Translations under genes and position numbers: made by a program
NCBI GenBank assembly: GCA_028822985.1
Contig: JAPKCK010000004.1
Span: 1 to 64,000, forward strand
Length of the DNA stretch: 64,000 bases
Origin: Aquiluna sp.
Lineage (GTDB): Bacteria > Actinomycetota > Actinomycetes > Actinomycetales > Microbacteriaceae
Reading direction: 5' to 3'
Shown here: positions 46,383 through 52,432 of the stretch, in pieces
How the letters are laid out: each line of letters starts with the position of its first letter
How positions within the stretch are numbered: the first letter of the stretch is position 1
Notes under the pieces: model-generated
What the model was told of the DNA's origin: nothing
Databases searched by the model: none
What the model saw: only the letters and a program-made list of their open reading frames with translations

Positions 46383-46961
46383 ATGAGAAAAAACAGACTT
46401 ACCGCCCTAGCTGGAATCGCAGTCGCGGCCCTAGTGCTCACTGGATGCGCACCCGCAGATGAGGTTGCAGAGCCAACGGAGACCACCGAAGAAGCTCAGG
46501 TCGATGAGGCCATGACCGAAGAAACGCTGGGAAACATTGTTGAGGTAGCGGTTGGAGCCGGAACCTTTACAACTCTGGCCGCCGCACTTGGCGCAGCTGA
46601 CTTGGTAACGACACTTCAGGGTGAAGGTCCGTTCACTGTCTTTGCACCAACTGATGACGCCTTTGCGGCACTGCCAGCTGGTCTTCTCGACGCACTACTT
46701 CTACCTGAGAACCTAGCTGTCCTTCAGTCAATCCTGACCTACCACGTTGTGGCTGGTGAGGTTTACGCCGCTGATGTTACGACCGGTGACGTGACAACAG
46801 TTGAAGGCTCGACCTTCGCGGTTGACACATCTAATGGTGTTGTAATCAACGGCACTGCAAACGTCACGGCTACCGACATAATGGCCTCCAATGGAGTTAT
46901 CCATGTCATCGACGCAGTCATCCTCCCACCAGGAGTTGACGTAGAAGCGCTGCTTGGCTAA
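46383..46961 (+). CDS. Fasciclin-domain lipoprotein
   Basis: 192 residues from ATG at 46383, the start that gives a proper lipoprotein leader ([21 protein letters not shown]). An acidic linker (about 22-47) leads to one FAS1 domain (about 50-190) with [25 protein letters not shown] and [13 protein letters not shown]. It resembles the MPT83 type of surface fasciclin lipoprotein in mycobacteria. Probable role: adhesion or surface interaction. It arose by tandem duplication with the gene at 45653. Confidence 0.92.
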   Translation: MRKNRLTALAGIAVAALVLTGCAPADEVAEPTETTEEAQVDEAMTEETLGNIVEVAVGAGTFTTLAAALGAADLVTTLQGEGPFTVFAPTDDAFAALPAGLLDALLLPENLAVLQSILTYHVVAGEVYAADVTTGDVTTVEGSTFAVDTSNGVVINGTANVTATDIMASNGVIHVIDAVILPPGVDVEALLG

Positions 46962-46980
46962 GAACCGAAAACGAACTGAA

Positions 46981-47010
46981 CTTCAGCCAGGGAGAGATCC
47001 CTGGCTGAAG
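46981..47010 (+). terminator. Terminator after second fasciclin gene
   Basis: Perfect 13-bp stem CTTCAGCCAGGGA / TCCCTGGCTGAAG with tetraloop GAGA. The inner seven pairs match the previous gene's terminator and the outer pairs differ in a compensated way. Confidence 0.9.
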
Positions 47011-47040
47011 TGTTTAACGAGTATTTTCTGACGACGAGGG

Positions 47041-47214
47041 CTAGCCCTTGTCCTTTTTGGACTGAACGGACCACAGCCAAGCACCAACTCCCAGCACGGT
47101 GAGAGTTACTCCGGCAAGAGCGACCAGATAGGTGTTATCCGCATAGGAGTCGTAGGTAGAAACGATTCCAAAGAACAGAGCGGCGTAGGCCAGCAGTATC
47201 CACTTATTACTCAT
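47041..47214 (-). CDS. 57-residue two-helix membrane protein (below ORF-track cutoff)
   Basis: Found by reading the minus strand between the fasciclin and DM13 genes: ATG at 47214, stop TAG at 47041. It encodes MSNKWILLAYAALFFG, a polar loop (YDSYADNTY), a second hydrophobic segment (LVALAGVTLTVLGVGAWLW) and a basic tail (QSKKDKG). The hairpin-like topology with positive tail is typical of small actinobacterial membrane proteins. No family recognised. Confidence 0.6.
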   Translation of the reverse strand: MSNKWILLAYAALFFGIVSTYDSYADNTYLVALAGVTLTVLGVGAWLWSVQSKKDKG

Positions 47215-47272
47215 GCGAAAAAGTCTAGCTGCCTGATTCTTGACTAGCGCTTTCCATTCGGAAACACCAGAG

Positions 47273-47836
47273 CTACGCGGTTGGAATCAACTCAGCCGCG
47301 CCGAACGAAACGCTAAAAGTCACGCACCATAACGAGATCGAAGAGACATCTGAAAGATTCAGGTCGAGGGGAATCTCGTAATTCTGATTCCCCTGGTTCC
47401 CTTTCATCGCCCCCAGGCTGGTGTACTTTCCATCATCAAACACCCGCCAACCCTCTTGGCCATCGAAGACGGGTGCATCAGTTAGCCAAACTTCGACCCT
47501 TGGCCCGTCACTGGTGTCTAGATTTTCAAGCCTAAGCACTCTGCTGCCATCTTCCAGCTGCAGAATCGTTACTTCCCCCGAGGTTTGATGCTCGTGAGAC
47601 ACCAAAACACCTTGCGAGAGAACGAGAGGATACTGAATCACCTCCGAAGGATCTTTGGTCTCCCGAGGCAGAGCGGTCGAGTTATCTGATGGGACTGCAG
47701 TGACCGTGGGGGCAGCTTCTTGAACTTCCGTGTCGATAAAGAGCTTCCATGGCTGAAAAAAATATGCGGCCACAGTTAGAAGCACAACTGCTAAAAGTGC
47801 AACGGGGACCAAGGCCTTGCCCTTTAAGAAATTCAT
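47273..47836 (-). CDS. DM13-domain membrane-anchored protein
   Basis: 187 residues from ATG at 47836 (MNFLKGKALV); the track start is 52 codons upstream in the att-like repeat. N-terminal signal anchor (about 7-27), a linker, then a DM13 domain (about 75-185) with SGEVTILQLEDGSRVLRLENL, GPRVEVWLTDA and the near-C-terminal LWCVTFSVSFGAAEL. DM13 domains have a conserved cysteine and are predicted to carry electrons or bind heme in surface redox systems. No partner is adjacent. Confidence 0.85.
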   Translation of the reverse strand: MNFLKGKALVPVALLAVVLLTVAAYFFQPWKLFIDTEVQEAAPTVTAVPSDNSTALPRETKDPSEVIQYPLVLSQGVLVSHEHQTSGEVTILQLEDGSRVLRLENLDTSDGPRVEVWLTDAPVFDGQEGWRVFDDGKYTSLGAMKGNQGNQNYEIPLDLNLSDVSSISLWCVTFSVSFGAAELIPTA

Positions 47837-47902
47837 ACGTAATTGTAAACAGGTGCAGGGGTGAGAAAAAAGAGCTGTCTCTGGTGGGTACTTCTGTTTT
47901 CC

Positions 47903-47979
47903 TGGGATAAGGGGAGTCTGTGTACCCCGCCAATTCAATGGTTCTAGACCTACGCTTTTGGAAATCAGACTATTTTTTC
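47903..47979 (+). repeat. Island end repeat A (decayed att site)
   Basis: Shares with repeat B (50671-50757) the blocks GTACCCCGCCAA, CAATGGTT, CCTA and AAATCAGACTATT in the same order and spacing, but the tRNA-Ala-like core is decayed (GGGATAAGGGGAGTCT). I read it as the outermost left end of the stacked islands. It overlaps the upstream extension of the DM13 ORF, which is why that extension is not coding. Confidence 0.7.
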
Positions 47980-48084
47980 TTGTGGACATCACCGTTTGTT
48001 TGCCCGCCGCTATGTCCAGCTAAACTTATTTGGTTGAGCAGAGCCGGACGTGGTACTGCCATAAAACCAGACAGTCGGGAATTC

Positions 48085-48666
48085 ATGACTAAATTTAGAC
48101 TAGCCACAGTGGTTTTAGTTGCCTCCTTCTCGCTGATTGCTCCAGTGGCTTCGTTCGCCCACGTGAACGCACCACATGAGGCAGACTCCGACAAAATCCC
48201 CACAGTCTCCCTCGCCGTCAACAAGGATGAGATGGGGGGCTTCAATGTTCAAATTACCACCGAGAACTTCACTTGGGCACCTGAGAACGCCTCTCAGGCT
48301 CACGTTCCCGGAGAGGGCCATGCCCACATTTACGTTGACGGAATCAAGGTCGGCAGAGTTTACTCAAGCTGGTTTCACTTGGACACAGCGACCCTGGGCA
48401 TAACCCCAGGAGTTCACTCAGTCGAAGTGGATCTCAACGGCAACGACCATGGATCATACGTTGTCGACGGGGAAAAGATTCAAGCCGCCGCCGAGATTTT
48501 GGTTGACGCTACCCCCATGAGTGCAATGCCCCATGGGGAAGAAATGGCGGAGGGAAACTTGGTGCAAACTGATGAGGTGGGCTTGTTGCCCGTCTTGGGC
48601 ATTTCCCTGCTTGGAGCATTTCTTGCTGGGGGAGGATACCTCCTGGGCAGAAGGTCCCGCAGTTGA
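48085..48666 (+). CDS. Exported His-rich protein with C-terminal membrane anchor
   Basis: 193 residues from ATG at 48085; the longer ORF of the track runs through repeat A. Signal peptide (about 1-26, ending SFAHVNAP), an all-beta-looking domain (about 30-140) with GEGHAHIYVDGIKVGRVYSS and GVHSVEVDLNGNDHG, an acidic Met/His stretch (MSAMPHGEEMAEG) and a C-terminal helix (about 165-187) before RRSRS. Many His and Met residues suggest metal binding, like CopC-type proteins, but this is not proven. It is the only cargo between repeats A and D. Confidence 0.75.
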   Translation: MTKFRLATVVLVASFSLIAPVASFAHVNAPHEADSDKIPTVSLAVNKDEMGGFNVQITTENFTWAPENASQAHVPGEGHAHIYVDGIKVGRVYSSWFHLDTATLGITPGVHSVEVDLNGNDHGSYVVDGEKIQAAAEILVDATPMSAMPHGEEMAEGNLVQTDEVGLLPVLGISLLGAFLAGGGYLLGRRSRS

Positions 48667-48687
48667 ATAGGTAAACCTCCATGGCAT

Positions 48688-48721
48688 AAAAAACTCCCCC
48701 TATTTCTAGGAGGAGTTTTTT
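48688..48721 (+). terminator. Terminator at island boundary D
   Basis: AAAAAACTCC / GGAGTTTTTT stem, ending a few nt before the tRNA-like core of repeat D. The same arrangement of hairpin then core occurs at repeat B and at tRNA-Ala itself. Confidence 0.85.
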
Positions 48722-48765
48722 ACTTCTTGGAGACTAGCTGGATCCACTCAGCCCCACATCGGCTT
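48721..48765 (+). repeat. Island end repeat D (tRNA-Ala 3'-end copy)
   Basis: TACTTCTTGGAGACTAG matches the tRNA-Ala terminus and its flank (TACTTGTGGAGACTAG) with one inserted base and one change. It continues GGATCCACTCAGCCCC, which aligns to repeat C (GGATCCATTTGCCCC). Candidate attachment site between two stacked islands. Confidence 0.7.
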
Positions 48766-48784
48766 GTTTGGGGGGCTGTTTTTT
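48749..48784 (+). terminator. Terminator-like hairpin inside repeat D
   Basis: CAGCCCC / GGGGCTG with a long loop, then TTTTTT. No gene lies just before it on the plus strand; it may shield the island from read-through. Confidence 0.6.
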
Positions 48785-48828
48785 GGAATTACAACTAAAA
48801 GATACAACTATTCTTCAGGCTGAAAAGA

Positions 48829-48914
48829 ACCCCCAACCCGTGAGCCTGATGGTTCTCACCACCTGGTTGTGGTCAAAGAAGTAGCGTCGGCCACGCTGCG
48901 TCCACAAAGGACGC
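48829..48914 (+). other. Structured non-coding segment ahead of a short ORF
   Basis: Several short perfect hairpins in a row: GAACC/GGTTC, ACCAC/GTGGT and GCGTCC-ACAAA-GGACGC. An alternative pairing CCAACC with GGTTG is possible. It precedes a 37-codon ORF with AAGGAAA before its ATG, so it could be an mRNA leader. Region 48667-49176 holds otherwise only repeat D and two terminators. Confidence 0.35.
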
Positions 48915-48935
48915 GTCGAAAAGGAAATCGCGACC

Positions 48936-49049
48936 ATGATGTGCTGCACGTTCATCACCGCGGCCTATATCTTTGGCGACCGCGAGGCTATCGCCAGCCT
49001 GGCGTCCTCTCCCAATCACCTCACGGCGAAATCAAAACATGCCAAGTGA
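48936..49049 (+). CDS. Possible 37-residue peptide
   Basis: ATG at 48936 with AAGGAAA 7-8 nt upstream opens a frame that begins MMCCTFITAAYIFG and ends in a basic tail (KSKHAK). Two adjacent cysteines and a short hydrophobic stretch are the only features. It is too short to judge, and the 62-aa overlapping frame at 48869 is less convincing. Treat as tentative. Confidence 0.25.
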   Translation: MMCCTFITAAYIFGDREAIASLASSPNHLTAKSKHAK

Positions 49050-49131
49050 TGTCGTAGCTACCGGGTTGATGTGATGGAGGTCGCCGGTAGTTATGGCAGC
49101 TCACCGCCACCCGATCTGTGAACGCACGAAA

Positions 49132-49167
49132 AACCGGATAGCTATTTCGTTCCATAGCTACCCGGTT
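49132..49167 (-). terminator. Terminator of DoxX-like island gene
   Basis: AACCGG-ATAGCTAT pairs with ATAGCTA-CCGGTT (14 pairs, one mismatch) and is followed by TTTT on the minus strand, just past the stop of the gene at 49177. Confidence 0.8.
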
Positions 49168-49176
49168 CGTTTGCTT

Positions 49177-49596
49177 CTAGCCAATTAGTGGCACGTCGAC
49201 CAGGGAGAGTAGGACCGCGGCAATCACCGACGCGGCAAAGAGTGACGTGTTCATTTTCCAGGTGTACTTGAATTCACCCCGCGCAATGTGAACGATTGCG
49301 GCAACAAGCATCGTCGAGGCCAGTCCAGCTGCTGCCGCCACCCCGACCAGGATGGCCCAGCCAAAGCCTGGGACGAAGTAGGCCGCGAGTGGGGCTAGAA
49401 CGATTCCGATGGCGCCAAGCAGTTCGAGCCACGCAATCAGTCGCACGACGCCGATAGGAAGGGGCTCAATCCAGCCAAACCCTGCGCCGAGCAGTGTGTC
49501 ACGAGAAGCTGTTGCCTTGAAGGACCCAGCCTTCCAGAAAGAAAATGCTGCGAATGCGGAGACTGCCAGCGCAGCAATAGCCAAAGCGACGTTCAT
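49177..49596 (-). CDS. DoxX-like four-helix membrane protein (island cargo)
   Basis: 139 residues from ATG at 49596, 11 nt after GAAAGG; the TTG at 49605 is too close to that site. Four membrane helices (about 3-22, 45-67, 72-101, 117-135) with the DoxX-like elements FSFWKAGSFK and IAWLELLGAIGIVL. Function unknown; DoxX-like proteins are often linked to redox or solvent stress. It is divergent from the HicB-like HTH gene, and the intervening region holds two palindromic operators. Confidence 0.8.
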   Translation of the reverse strand: MNVALAIAALAVSAFAAFSFWKAGSFKATASRDTLLGAGFGWIEPLPIGVVRLIAWLELLGAIGIVLAPLAAYFVPGFGWAILVGVAAAAGLASTMLVAAIVHIARGEFKYTWKMNTSLFAASVIAAVLLSLVDVPLIG

Positions 49597-49653
49597 AGAA
49601 ATCAATACCTTTCAAAAAGTGTGTAGAGGCGACGCAAGAGCGCGACCTGATAA

Positions 49654-49694
49654 GTCAAGTGCCTCTTGACTAGTTTTGTCAAGTTATACTTGAC
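49654..49694. promoter_or_regulatory. Two identical-half-site operators between divergent island genes
   Basis: GTCAAG-TGCCT-CTTGAC (49654-49670) and GTCAAG-TTATA-CTTGAC (49678-49694) are both perfect 6-bp inverted repeats with 5-bp spacers, centres 24 bp apart. A TATACT that could be a -10 box lies inside the second. Likely bound by the HTH protein encoded at 49700, controlling both directions. Confidence 0.75.
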
Positions 49695-49699
49695 ATGTT

Positions 49700-50110
49700 A
49701 TGACAAAAGTTGAATTTACCGTCGACTGCGAAGAGGAGCAGTCCGGTGGTTGGCGCGCCCGCGTCTCGAATCCAGAGTGCGAGGCCCACGCCCGCCGGCT
49801 CGACAAACTCAAAAAAGGCATCGCGCAATCAATTCACCAAGAAACCGGTGTGGAACTGTGTGAAATCGTGGTTCGACTCCAAGGGGTCTTCCCTGAGGCC
49901 GTCTCCTCGTTTGAATCCGCTCACGTAAAAATCGAACAGGCGAACCAGCTCCGCGACAAGGCTGCGCAAGAAATACGACAGATTGTCGCGTCTTTGCGGG
50001 CAGAGGGATTGACCATGAGAGATATCGCTGCCCTATTGGACATCAGCCCCCAACGAGTGGGGCAACTGGCCCAAAGCTCACAGACACCGTTGGAAGGAGA
50101 AGCGGGATAA
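49700..50110 (+). CDS. HicB-like protein with C-terminal helix-turn-helix
   Basis: 136 residues: an N-terminal HicB-like half RNase-H fold (about 1-62; SGGWRARVSNPECEAHARRLDKL), a helical linker, and a sigma-like HTH (about 105-128; GLTMRDIAALLDISPQRVGQL). No HicA toxin gene is present; the divergent neighbour is a membrane protein instead. Most likely a regulator that binds the two palindromes before it. The second operator ends five nt before the ATG, leaving no space for a ribosome-binding site. Confidence 0.78.
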   Translation: MTKVEFTVDCEEEQSGGWRARVSNPECEAHARRLDKLKKGIAQSIHQETGVELCEIVVRLQGVFPEAVSSFESAHVKIEQANQLRDKAAQEIRQIVASLRAEGLTMRDIAALLDISPQRVGQLAQSSQTPLEGEAG

Positions 50111-50118
50111 GAAAAGGG

Positions 50119-50207
50119 TTTGTGGAGCCTAGGGGGATCCATTTGCCCCTCCAAATCAATCAACTCGGACTGTTGTTTTTCTAAATCAGACTAAAAATCA
50201 GACTATT
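50119..50207 (+). repeat. Island end repeat C (tRNA-Ala 3'-end copy)
   Basis: TTTGTGGAGCCTAGGGGG copies the tRNA-Ala end with one change before the run of G. It is followed by GGATCCATTTGCCCCTCCAAATCAAT and by two direct repeats AAATCAGACTA (50183-50193 and 50196-50206). The repeats resemble arm-type integrase sites. No hairpin terminator directly precedes this copy. Confidence 0.75.
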
Positions 50208-50366
50208 GGAGGCGAGTCCTGGCAAGACGAGACAGGCCACCACGCTACATTTGCGGTTATCCTGAAATTCTGGTCTGTTAGCAAAAGGGGTTTTACGAAA
50301 TTTGTAATTGCTCTCATCCAAATATTTGACTCTGCGGTTCATATCTTCACCGGTCAAATAGAGCCT

Positions 50367-50597
50367 TTGAGGTTAGCAGCGAGCCTCTTGATACTTATTT
50401 GGCTATTTGCAATCAAGAATCAGAGATACGACTGGGGAATTGCCAGTCTTTATATTTTTGCAAACTCTTTATTCCTCTTTCAAAGTGGCGTGCTGAATGA
50501 TGGAAGTCCGAGGATATTTTTCCTAGCAGCGGTGATCTCGACTTCACTCCTATCTTGGAAGTTGATTTCTAATAGAAAGAAGACTCTCGGTTTTTGA
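50367..50597 (+). CDS. Island membrane protein, start uncertain
   Basis: 76 residues from the first usual start (TTG at 50367), with helices at about 2-16, 24-41 and 50-68 and a basic tail (SNRKKTLGF). The frame stays open upstream and reads KFVIALIQIFDSAVHIF in perfect style; at 50295 an ACG follows AAAAGGGG by four nt, exactly where an ATG would be expected. Either ACG starts a 100-residue protein or the start was lost by mutation. No family recognised. Sole cargo between repeats C and B. Confidence 0.6.
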   Translation: MRLAASLLILIWLFAIKNQRYDWGIASLYIFANSLFLFQSGVLNDGSPRIFFLAAVISTSLLSWKLISNRKKTLGF

Positions 50598-50642
50598 TTT
50601 TCGAGTGTCATCAAAGACAAGAGGATTCAGCAATCAAAAGAA

Positions 50643-50664
50643 AACCCCTCCCGAAGGAGGGGTT
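50643..50664 (+). terminator. Terminator at island boundary B
   Basis: AACCCCTCC / GGAGGGGTT around a CGAA loop, seven nt before the tRNA-like core of repeat B. No long T run. Confidence 0.65.
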
Positions 50665-50670
50665 CCACTT

Positions 50671-50757
50671 TGTGGAGACTAGGGGGGTCTATGTACCCCG
50701 CCAAACCAATGGTTTTAGGCCTATGTTTTTAGAAGTCAGACCATAAATCAGACTATT
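50671..50757 (+). repeat. Island end repeat B (best tRNA-Ala 3'-end copy)
   Basis: The first 19 bp (TGTGGAGACTAGGGGGGTC) are identical to the 3' end of tRNA-Ala plus two flanking bases at 55306-55324 region. It continues GTACCCCGCCAA, CCAATGGTT, CCTATG and two TCAGAC repeats ending AAATCAGACTATT, matching repeat A. Best preserved attachment-site copy in the window. Confidence 0.82.
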
Positions 50758-50791
50758 ATTTTTCTTTCAGGGATACGAATTGTCTAAATAA

Positions 50792-51217
50792 CTAGTCAGT
50801 TTTAGGTGCCCGCCAGGTCCATGAGTGGTGAATAACAAGTGCAAGCAACACGACTTCCACAGCACTGCCTAGAACGTAGTAGCTCCATTCACCAACGGCA
50901 CCTCCGACAATTGTGATGGCATAGAGCCCAGCCAAACTGATGCTCACAACGCGATTCAGCCTTCTGGGCATAACAAGGCTGAGGTAGATCATCAATGACG
51001 GGATAATCACGTAGATCGTTACACCCAGAAGGAATGGCTGCCCAACATCAAATACGAAAACCTTTCCTTGATCCAAGGCCGCGCGAAAGTCAGGACGAAA
51101 TAGGGAGAAAAGATCCACGTAGGCGAAAATCATCATGGTTGTAGCCCAAAGCGCGGCCATCCGAATGCGGACGTCTATAGGGGCCGAAGCCTCGAGTGTT
51201 TTCAATGAATAAGACAT
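50792..51217 (-). CDS. DUF6326-like four-helix membrane protein (island cargo)
   Basis: 141 residues: four membrane helices (about 21-42, 57-80, 87-105, 111-130), with VRIRMAALWATTMMIFAYVDLF at the start and IHHSWTWR at the end, matching small DUF6326-type proteins whose role is not known. AAAGGAAC precedes the ATG. It is divergent from a TetR regulator with a palindrome in between, so it is probably the regulated gene. Confidence 0.8.
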   Translation of the reverse strand: MSYSLKTLEASAPIDVRIRMAALWATTMMIFAYVDLFSLFRPDFRAALDQGKVFVFDVGQPFLLGVTIYVIIPSLMIYLSLVMPRRLNRVVSISLAGLYAITIVGGAVGEWSYYVLGSAVEVVLLALVIHHSWTWRAPKTD

Positions 51218-51233
51218 AAAGTTCCTTTCGATT

Positions 51234-51247
51234 CTTACAAGTGTAAG
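51234..51247. promoter_or_regulatory. Candidate TetR operator
   Basis: CTTACA-AG-TGTAAG is a perfect inverted repeat lying directly before the regulator start and about 17 bp from the divergent membrane-protein start. Confidence 0.65.
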
Positions 51248-51250
51248 GTG

Positions 51251-51931
51251 ATGATAGCATCAAGTCGTGGAAGCGCAAATACATTGTTGACTCAGAGGGC
51301 GATTATCGAAGCCGCGGCTGAGGTAGCTGATGCTGGCGGCGTGGCGGCGGTGACGATGAGAAGTGTCGCCAAGGTTTTGGGTGTTGAAGCAATGTCCTTG
51401 TACTACCACGTGGCTAACAAGGATGCCCTGCTGGATTCACTCGCCGATTGGGTTTTTGAACAAATTATTTTGCCCGATCTAGACGAGCATTGGCGACTGG
51501 GGATGATCGCACGAGCTCACTCCGCCAGATCAGTGTTGTCAAAACACTCGTGGGCCCTAGGGATGCTTGAGTCCAGACCAACACCTGGAGAAAAGCTTCT
51601 GCGACATCACGACCGTATTCTGGGCTGTTTGCTTCGTGGCGGTATGAGTCCAGTACTCGCAGCCCATGCGTTTTCAGCAATTGATTCCTACATCTATGGT
51701 TTCGTTCTTACTGAAGCAAGCATCTCTTCCTCTCCAGAAAACCTAGTGGAAGAAGGGTTCTCAGCCGAAGTTGCTAAGCAGGCTGAAAAGTATCCCAACA
51801 TGGCCTTGATAGCCATGGCAGCCGTAAATGACTACAATTTTACGTTTGAGGATGAGTTTGACTATGGCCTAAGCCTGATTTTGGATGGCTTTGATGAACG
51901 TCTGCAAAACCAAAACAAAAACACAGGCTAA
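51251..51931 (+). CDS. TetR/AcrR-family regulator with tetracycline-repressor-type C-terminus
   Basis: 226 residues from ATG at 51251 (or GTG one codon earlier). HTH at about 12-60 (AIIEAAAEVADAGGVAAVTMRSVAKVLGVEAMSLYYHV), then a TetR_C_1-like ligand domain (LLRHHDRILGCLLRGGMSPVLAAHAFSAIDSYIYGF, here described in parts). It should repress itself and the divergent DUF6326-like gene until a small ligand binds. A 36-nt stretch of its 3' part recurs at 54935. Confidence 0.88.
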   Translation: MIASSRGSANTLLTQRAIIEAAAEVADAGGVAAVTMRSVAKVLGVEAMSLYYHVANKDALLDSLADWVFEQIILPDLDEHWRLGMIARAHSARSVLSKHSWALGMLESRPTPGEKLLRHHDRILGCLLRGGMSPVLAAHAFSAIDSYIYGFVLTEASISSSPENLVEEGFSAEVAKQAEKYPNMALIAMAAVNDYNFTFEDEFDYGLSLILDGFDERLQNQNKNTG

Positions 51932-52006
51932 TGAAAAGCGTGTTCCAGTTTCCGGGATAATTTGGGTTTCCAAGAAAACACTTTGACTGATTTTCTGATT
52001 CTTAGT

Positions 52007-52054
52007 TTGACAATCTTGAGTGGATATGGTTAGTTAGTTACATAAGTAACTAAC
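52007..52054 (+). promoter_or_regulatory. GntR operon promoter and operator
   Basis: TTGACA (52007-52012) with a weak -10 about 17 bp on; a perfect 22-bp palindrome GTTAGTTAC-ATAA-GTAACTAAC (52033-52054) covers the likely transcription start. It is a typical site for a YtrA-type GntR regulator, encoded 22 bp downstream. Confidence 0.75.
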
Positions 52055-52075
52055 CAGCTAACCAAGGGGGCTTCA

Positions 52076-52432
52076 ATGGACGAGAGTGGTCGCCCAATTT
52101 TCTTGCAGTTGGCGGAGCAGCTGGAGAACCAGATTATCTCCGACCAATTCAAAGAAGAGTCGCAGGTTCCATCTATAAACGAGCTTGCGACCTTTCATAG
52201 GATCAACCCCGCGACTGCGCTGAAGGCAATCAATCAACTAGTCGACGATGCCACGCTCTACAAAAAGCGCGGCATCGGCATGTTTGTAAATGCCGGTGCT
52301 AAGCAGGCCTTGATTACAAAGCACAGCCAAAAATTCCGGGCTGAGTTTGTCGAGCCTCTAATCATTGAGGCACGGAAGCTAGGAATCACTAGCCAAGAAA
52401 TTATTCAGATGCTCGGAAAGGAGTCGTTCTAA
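52076..52432 (+). CDS. GntR-family regulator, YtrA subfamily
   Basis: 118 residues: a winged-helix domain (about 8-75; PIFLQLAEQLENQIISDQF, VPSINELATFHRINPATALKAINQL) and only a short C-terminal helix pair (about 85-118), as in YtrA regulators that control ABC transporters. AAGGGGGC precedes the ATG. It overlaps the ATPase start by 1 nt and should repress its own operon through the palindrome at 52033. Confidence 0.92.
   Translation: MDESGRPIFLQLAEQLENQIISDQFKEESQVPSINELATFHRINPATALKAINQLVDDATLYKKRGIGMFVNAGAKQALITKHSQKFRAEFVEPLIIEARKLGITSQEIIQMLGKESF

Noticed and set aside
48869-49057. 62-aa ORF MVKEVASATLRPQRTRRKGNR...
   Set aside because: Arg/His-rich, no hydrophobic pattern, no ribosome-binding site, overlaps a hairpin-rich segment; a 37-codon frame in another phase fits better.
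49700-50110. HicA/HicB toxin-antitoxin system
   Set aside because: The HicB-like domain is there, but no HicA-like small ORF exists on either side; the neighbour is a DoxX-like membrane protein.
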